From: DTDR01 sp964505415
Lineage (GTDB): Bacteria > Hydrothermota > Tepidihabitantia > Tepidihabitantales > DTDR01
Assembly (NCBI GenBank): GCA_964505415.1
Contig: CAZDHW010000026.1
Coordinates: forward strand, 1-10,216
DNA: 10,216 nt
Reading direction: 5' to 3'
Position 1 is the first letter of the stretch. Every line of letters begins with the position of its first letter. The position numbers and the translations under genes were made by a program. Positions 8,395 to 10,216 of this stretch are shown here, piece after piece. The notes beneath the pieces were generated by a model. The model saw nothing but the letters and a program-made list of their open reading frames with translations, ran no database searches and was not told where the DNA came from.

Positions 8395-8781
8395 TTTTTA
8401 ACCTCTCGTTCAATTTTTTTGTACAAATTTTCTAAAATCTTTATATAATCTTTTTTAATTTTCTTAAAATTTCTTTTGAAAATTCAGTCTAGTGTTCATG
8501 AATAAGCTGGTTTCTTGTGTCGATCATTTCTAGCCAAATATTTTCATCTTCAATTAAATTATTTATTTTTGCCTGCTTGAAACAATCTTTTGGTTTTTTA
8601 CAAATTATGCCCAAATCTTCAAGATATACTTTTATCATTTCCAAGATAATTCATAACATAATTCAAATCTCTTTATCGACCCATCTATATCTAATTCACC
8701 GACTGCAGTATTTACAACAAATTTAAGGTTTTTGATTGATTTCTCAAAGTCAAGAAAAGTCTTCTTAACTCTTTCTCTCAT
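8391..8781 (-). pseudogene. Broken HEPN protein of HI0074 type (partner of MNT nucleotidyltransferases)
   Basis: Three reading-frame pieces join into one recognisable protein of about 130 residues. Piece 1 (8781-8635) starts MREREV-like as MRERVKKTF and ends …KRFELCYELSWK at a TGA. Piece 2 (8638-8489) continues MIKVYLEDLG…KPKDCFKQA…DENIWLEMIDTRNQLIHEH and ends at TAG. Piece 3 carries on as TEFSKEILRK, then shifts frame to IKKDYIKILENLYKK and ends REVKK at a TGA overlapping the cmr2 ATG. Restoring one A near 8638-8640 and one near 8459-8462 gives 393 bases, a whole number of codons, leaving only the in-frame TAG. The pattern F-E-x-x-Y-E-L-S-W-K…W-L-E-M-I…R-N-x3-H is that of the HI0074-like nucleotidyltransferase-partner family (HEPN fold). 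The RX4H RNase motif (RNQLIH) survives, but the Tyr usual two residues after His is His (CAC). The start overlaps the Cmr1-MNT end by 17 bases and has an AAGGGG site. It could alternatively be expressed as split peptides, which is less likely. Confidence 0.82.
8400..8405 (-). promoter_or_regulatory. Ribosome binding site of cmr2 located inside the HEPN remnant
   Basis: The coding strand carries gagagg followed by ttaaaa before the cmr2 ATG at 8394. These bases encode part of the Glu-Arg-Glu-Val tail of the former HEPN protein. The translation start of cas10 therefore depends on the 3' end of the decayed gene, which may explain why the remnant has not been deleted. Confidence 0.65.
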
Positions 8782-9046
8782 AAATTATAACCCCTTCTCT
8801 ATTTATTTTTTCTTTAAGAGTAGAATTTGCTTTTTTTAGGTCAACAATATCTAAAGCGCCATTTATCTTTGAACTACTGATGAGATTTCTTGGATTTTCA
8901 ACTGCAATGTCAATGTCTGAATTTTTATGAGCATCTCCTCTTGCACGGGAGCCAAAAAGAATTATTTTATCGGGTTTAAGGTCCTTTGTTATTTTTTCAA
9001 CAATATCATCCAAAATTTTTGGTTTTGAGAGTATAAACTCTCTACC
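8765..9046 (-). other. MNT nucleotidyltransferase domain within the Cmr1 fusion
   Basis: This marks the part of the fusion gene encoding residues about 358-449. It holds the GSRARG motif (388-393), the paired acids D400 and D402 and the third acid in LDIVDL (D422 or D425), which together make the polymerase-beta-type active site. At about 90 residues it is the full size of a minimal MNT protein, so it is a whole domain and not a fragment. Its 5' boundary is the Lys-Gly-Lys-Gly linker at residues 354-357. Confidence 0.88.
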
Positions 9047-10114
9047 TTTACCTTTTAATTGATTCCAAAATTCATCAATTAGTCTATAATTTGGTTTTGA
9101 AATTTCTTTAATTTTCCATTCATTACCTATTTTTTTCTTTAATGTAAGAGTATCATCTTTTTCCAAGAATTCACCGGTTAATCTTAAAATAGCCCAATAA
9201 AACTCTTTTTCTAAGTAAAAAATTTTTATTATCAAAGGTGAACTTCTTCTTTCTGAAAATTTACTCTCTATTTTAGTTTTATTTCTATGCATAATAGGTA
9301 AACCAAATATAGCAGTGTCAAAAATATCGCTTCTATGATTAATTCTGAATTCGGAGTAAATTTTACCTATATCATTTAAAGCCCTCTTCCAATCAGTAAA
9401 TTTTTGATTACTTATAATAATCCTTGAAAAGGATAGGTTGCTATATTTTGTGCAGAAATTTTTAGCCGTATTTTCATTTATTGTCACAAAACATTTGTTC
9501 AAATTAGTTTTAATCCAATCAAATAAATCTTCTGAGTTTTTAACATCAGGAATGAACTCAATATTAGATGTGTCTCCTTTAACATCCTCAATTACTATAT
9601 TTCCTCCTCCTCTCCTTGCCCTTGTTCCGAATCCTCCAAGATAGATAGAAGCCCATAAAGAGGCAATAGCATTATTAAAAGCATATTCATTGTAAGAGGA
9701 GACTTCTATATTGAATTGAAAATCTGTTTTTATGTATGGCCTTTCACGGTTTGGTAAGACAGTAGAATAAAGTAAATATCCGATTCCGGCATCTTTACCC
9801 TCCAAAGACCCGGTTTCTCTAATATACCTCCACTCTAATCTGTAATTATTTTTTAAATTTTCCCCTAAAAATTCTCTTGAAGGTTGCGGATAAACCTTTA
9901 TCCTTACTTTACTTTTTCCTTCTCCTTCTCCTGTTCCACCAAAAATTTTTGCTTCATCTTTTCGTAATTTTTCTATGTCACTTTCTGCCTTTATTGCTCT
10001 CCACCAGAAACGCATCATTCCTTTAAATTCAGTTGGTCTTAACTCTGGTGTTCTTCCATCTGCTCCTACCATAAACATAGGAGTAATTACTTTGCATTTA
10101 AGTATAAGCTCCAT
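8765..10114 (-). CDS. cmr1: Cmr1 RAMP protein fused to a C-terminal MNT nucleotidyltransferase domain
   Basis: This 449-residue protein is about 90 residues longer than a plain Cmr1. Residues 1-352 are Cmr1, the Cas7-type subunit at the head of the complex beside Cmr6: ITPMFMVGADG at 10-20, ELRPTEFKGMMRFWWRA at 24-40, the Gly-rich loop G160-G161-F162-G163-T164-R165-A166-R167-R168-G169-G170-G171, and ERRSSPLIIKI at 288-298. Residues about 358-449 are a complete minimal nucleotidyltransferase: DKIILF then G388-S389-R390-A391-R392-G393-D394, S399-D400-I401-D402, the third acidic site L421-D422-I423-V424-D425, and the family ending EKINREGVIIYE. All metal-binding acids are kept. The MNT family includes HI0073 and MntA, which pair with HEPN proteins and can transfer AMP to them; a HEPN remnant follows directly, overlapping by 17 bases. 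An AAGGAG site precedes the ATG. Each half is a confident call; what the fused domain does is unknown. Confidence 0.93.
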   Translation of the reverse strand: MELILKCKVITPMFMVGADGRTPELRPTEFKGMMRFWWRAIKAESDIEKLRKDEAKIFGGTGEGEGKSKVRIKVYPQPSREFLGENLKNNYRLEWRYIRETGSLEGKDAGIGYLLYSTVLPNRERPYIKTDFQFNIEVSSYNEYAFNNAIASLWASIYLGGFGTRARRGGGNIVIEDVKGDTSNIEFIPDVKNSEDLFDWIKTNLNKCFVTINENTAKNFCTKYSNLSFSRIIISNQKFTDWKRALNDIGKIYSEFRINHRSDIFDTAIFGLPIMHRNKTKIESKFSERRSSPLIIKIFYLEKEFYWAILRLTGEFLEKDDTLTLKKKIGNEWKIKEISKPNYRLIDEFWNQLKGKGREFILSKPKILDDIVEKITKDLKPDKIILFGSRARGDAHKNSDIDIAVENPRNLISSSKINGALDIVDLKKANSTLKEKINREGVIIYERKS

Positions 10115-10120
10115 GTCTTA

Positions 10121-10126
10121 CTCCTT
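10121..10126 (-). promoter_or_regulatory. Ribosome binding site of the cmr1-MNT gene
   Basis: The coding strand reads aaggag just before the chosen ATG at 10114, with a spacing of 6 bases. It fixes the start. It lies in the 23-base gap after the partial upstream gene; no promoter hexamers can be made out in that gap, so cmr1 is probably co-transcribed with what precedes it. Confidence 0.7.
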
Positions 10127-10137
10127 AGTTTTTCTTT

Positions 10138-10215
10138 TTATTTTATATAAATACCTCTTTCTTCTAATTTTCTGACATCACTTTCCCTAATTTTTCTTAA
10201 AAATTTGAAATCAAG
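10138..10215 (-). CDS. C-terminal end of an unidentified upstream gene
   Basis: Of the three minus-strand frames entering from the right edge, only one stays open, giving 25 codons before a TAA at 10140-10138. It reads …KFLRKIRESDVRKLEERG and ends IYIK. The charged, helix-like composition and the 23-base gap to cmr1 fit the tail of another gene of the same operon. The fragment is too short to name a family, and it could be a chance open frame in AT-rich DNA. Confidence 0.45.
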   Translation of the reverse strand, partial: LDFKFLRKIRESDVRKLEERGIYIK

Positions 10216-10216
10216 A

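Noticed and set aside
8630..8645. Programmed ribosomal frameshift in the HEPN gene
   Set aside because: The short AAA before ATGA is not a convincing slippery heptamer, no obvious downstream structure was seen, and a second shift plus a TAG would still prevent a full protein.
8391..8781. Sequencing error as the sole cause of the HEPN breaks
   Set aside because: The runs involved are short (3 and 4 A residues), far longer runs elsewhere cause no frame loss, and the in-frame TAG needs a separate substitution. It is not fully excluded without reads.
5957..10175. Plus-strand open frames at 5957-6175, 7493-7717, 8517-8726, 9438-9644 and 9975-10175
   Set aside because: They lie opposite confident minus-strand genes or the HEPN remnant. 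They have hydrophobic, Phe- and Ser-rich translations typical of the reverse of Lys/Glu-rich genes, and no convincing ribosome binding sites.
1..10216. CRISPR array, insertion sequence or inverted repeats around the MNT/HEPN insertion
   Set aside because: No regularly spaced repeats, transposase, terminal inverted repeats or target-site duplications were seen; nearly all of the window is accounted for by coding or former coding sequence.

Overview
The window is one strand of a type III-B (Cmr) CRISPR-Cas operon, transcribed entirely on the minus strand from about 10.2 kb down to base 1. The DNA is AT-rich (roughly 30% GC by eye). The proteins are rich in Lys, Glu and Ile, Arg is often AGA, and most genes have strong GGAGG-type ribosome binding sites. 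This points to a low-GC, possibly thermophilic bacterium. An archaeon is not excluded, and no marker in the window fixes the taxon.

In order of transcription the window holds: the last codons of an unidentified upstream gene (10215-10138); cmr1 fused at its 3' end to a complete minimal nucleotidyltransferase (MNT) domain (10114-8765); a broken HEPN gene of the HI0074 type (8781-8391); cmr2/cas10 (8394-5704); cmr3 (5701-4592); a CARF-wHTH-RelE effector resembling Cami1 (4595-3465); cmr4 (3462-2461); cmr5 (2450-1965); cmr6 (1968-1066); a CARF-wHTH protein resembling Crn1 ring nucleases (1050-217); and the first 59 codons of a cas6-like gene cut by the window edge (179-3). Genes overlap by 4 bases (ATGA) or lie 2 to 37 bases apart. 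No internal promoter, terminator or CRISPR array was seen.

How the genes would work together: Cas6 processes crRNA. Cmr1, 3, 4, 5 and 6 with Cas10 form the RNA-guided complex, and Cmr4 (Asp29) cuts bound target RNA. Cas10 keeps both its HD residues and its GGDD cyclase motif, so it should make cyclic oligoadenylate. That signal would activate the CARF-RelE mRNA interferase. The stand-alone CARF protein, and possibly the CARF domain of the effector itself, would degrade the signal.

The unusual part is between cmr1 and cmr2. An MNT/HEPN toxin-antitoxin-like pair appears to have entered the operon. Its MNT half is now the C-terminal domain of Cmr1, with all active-site motifs intact. Its HEPN half carries two apparent single-base deletions and an in-frame stop, yet its 3' end still supplies the ribosome binding site and start overlap of cmr2. 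An MNT enzyme covalently attached to a Cmr subunit is not an arrangement I know to have been described.
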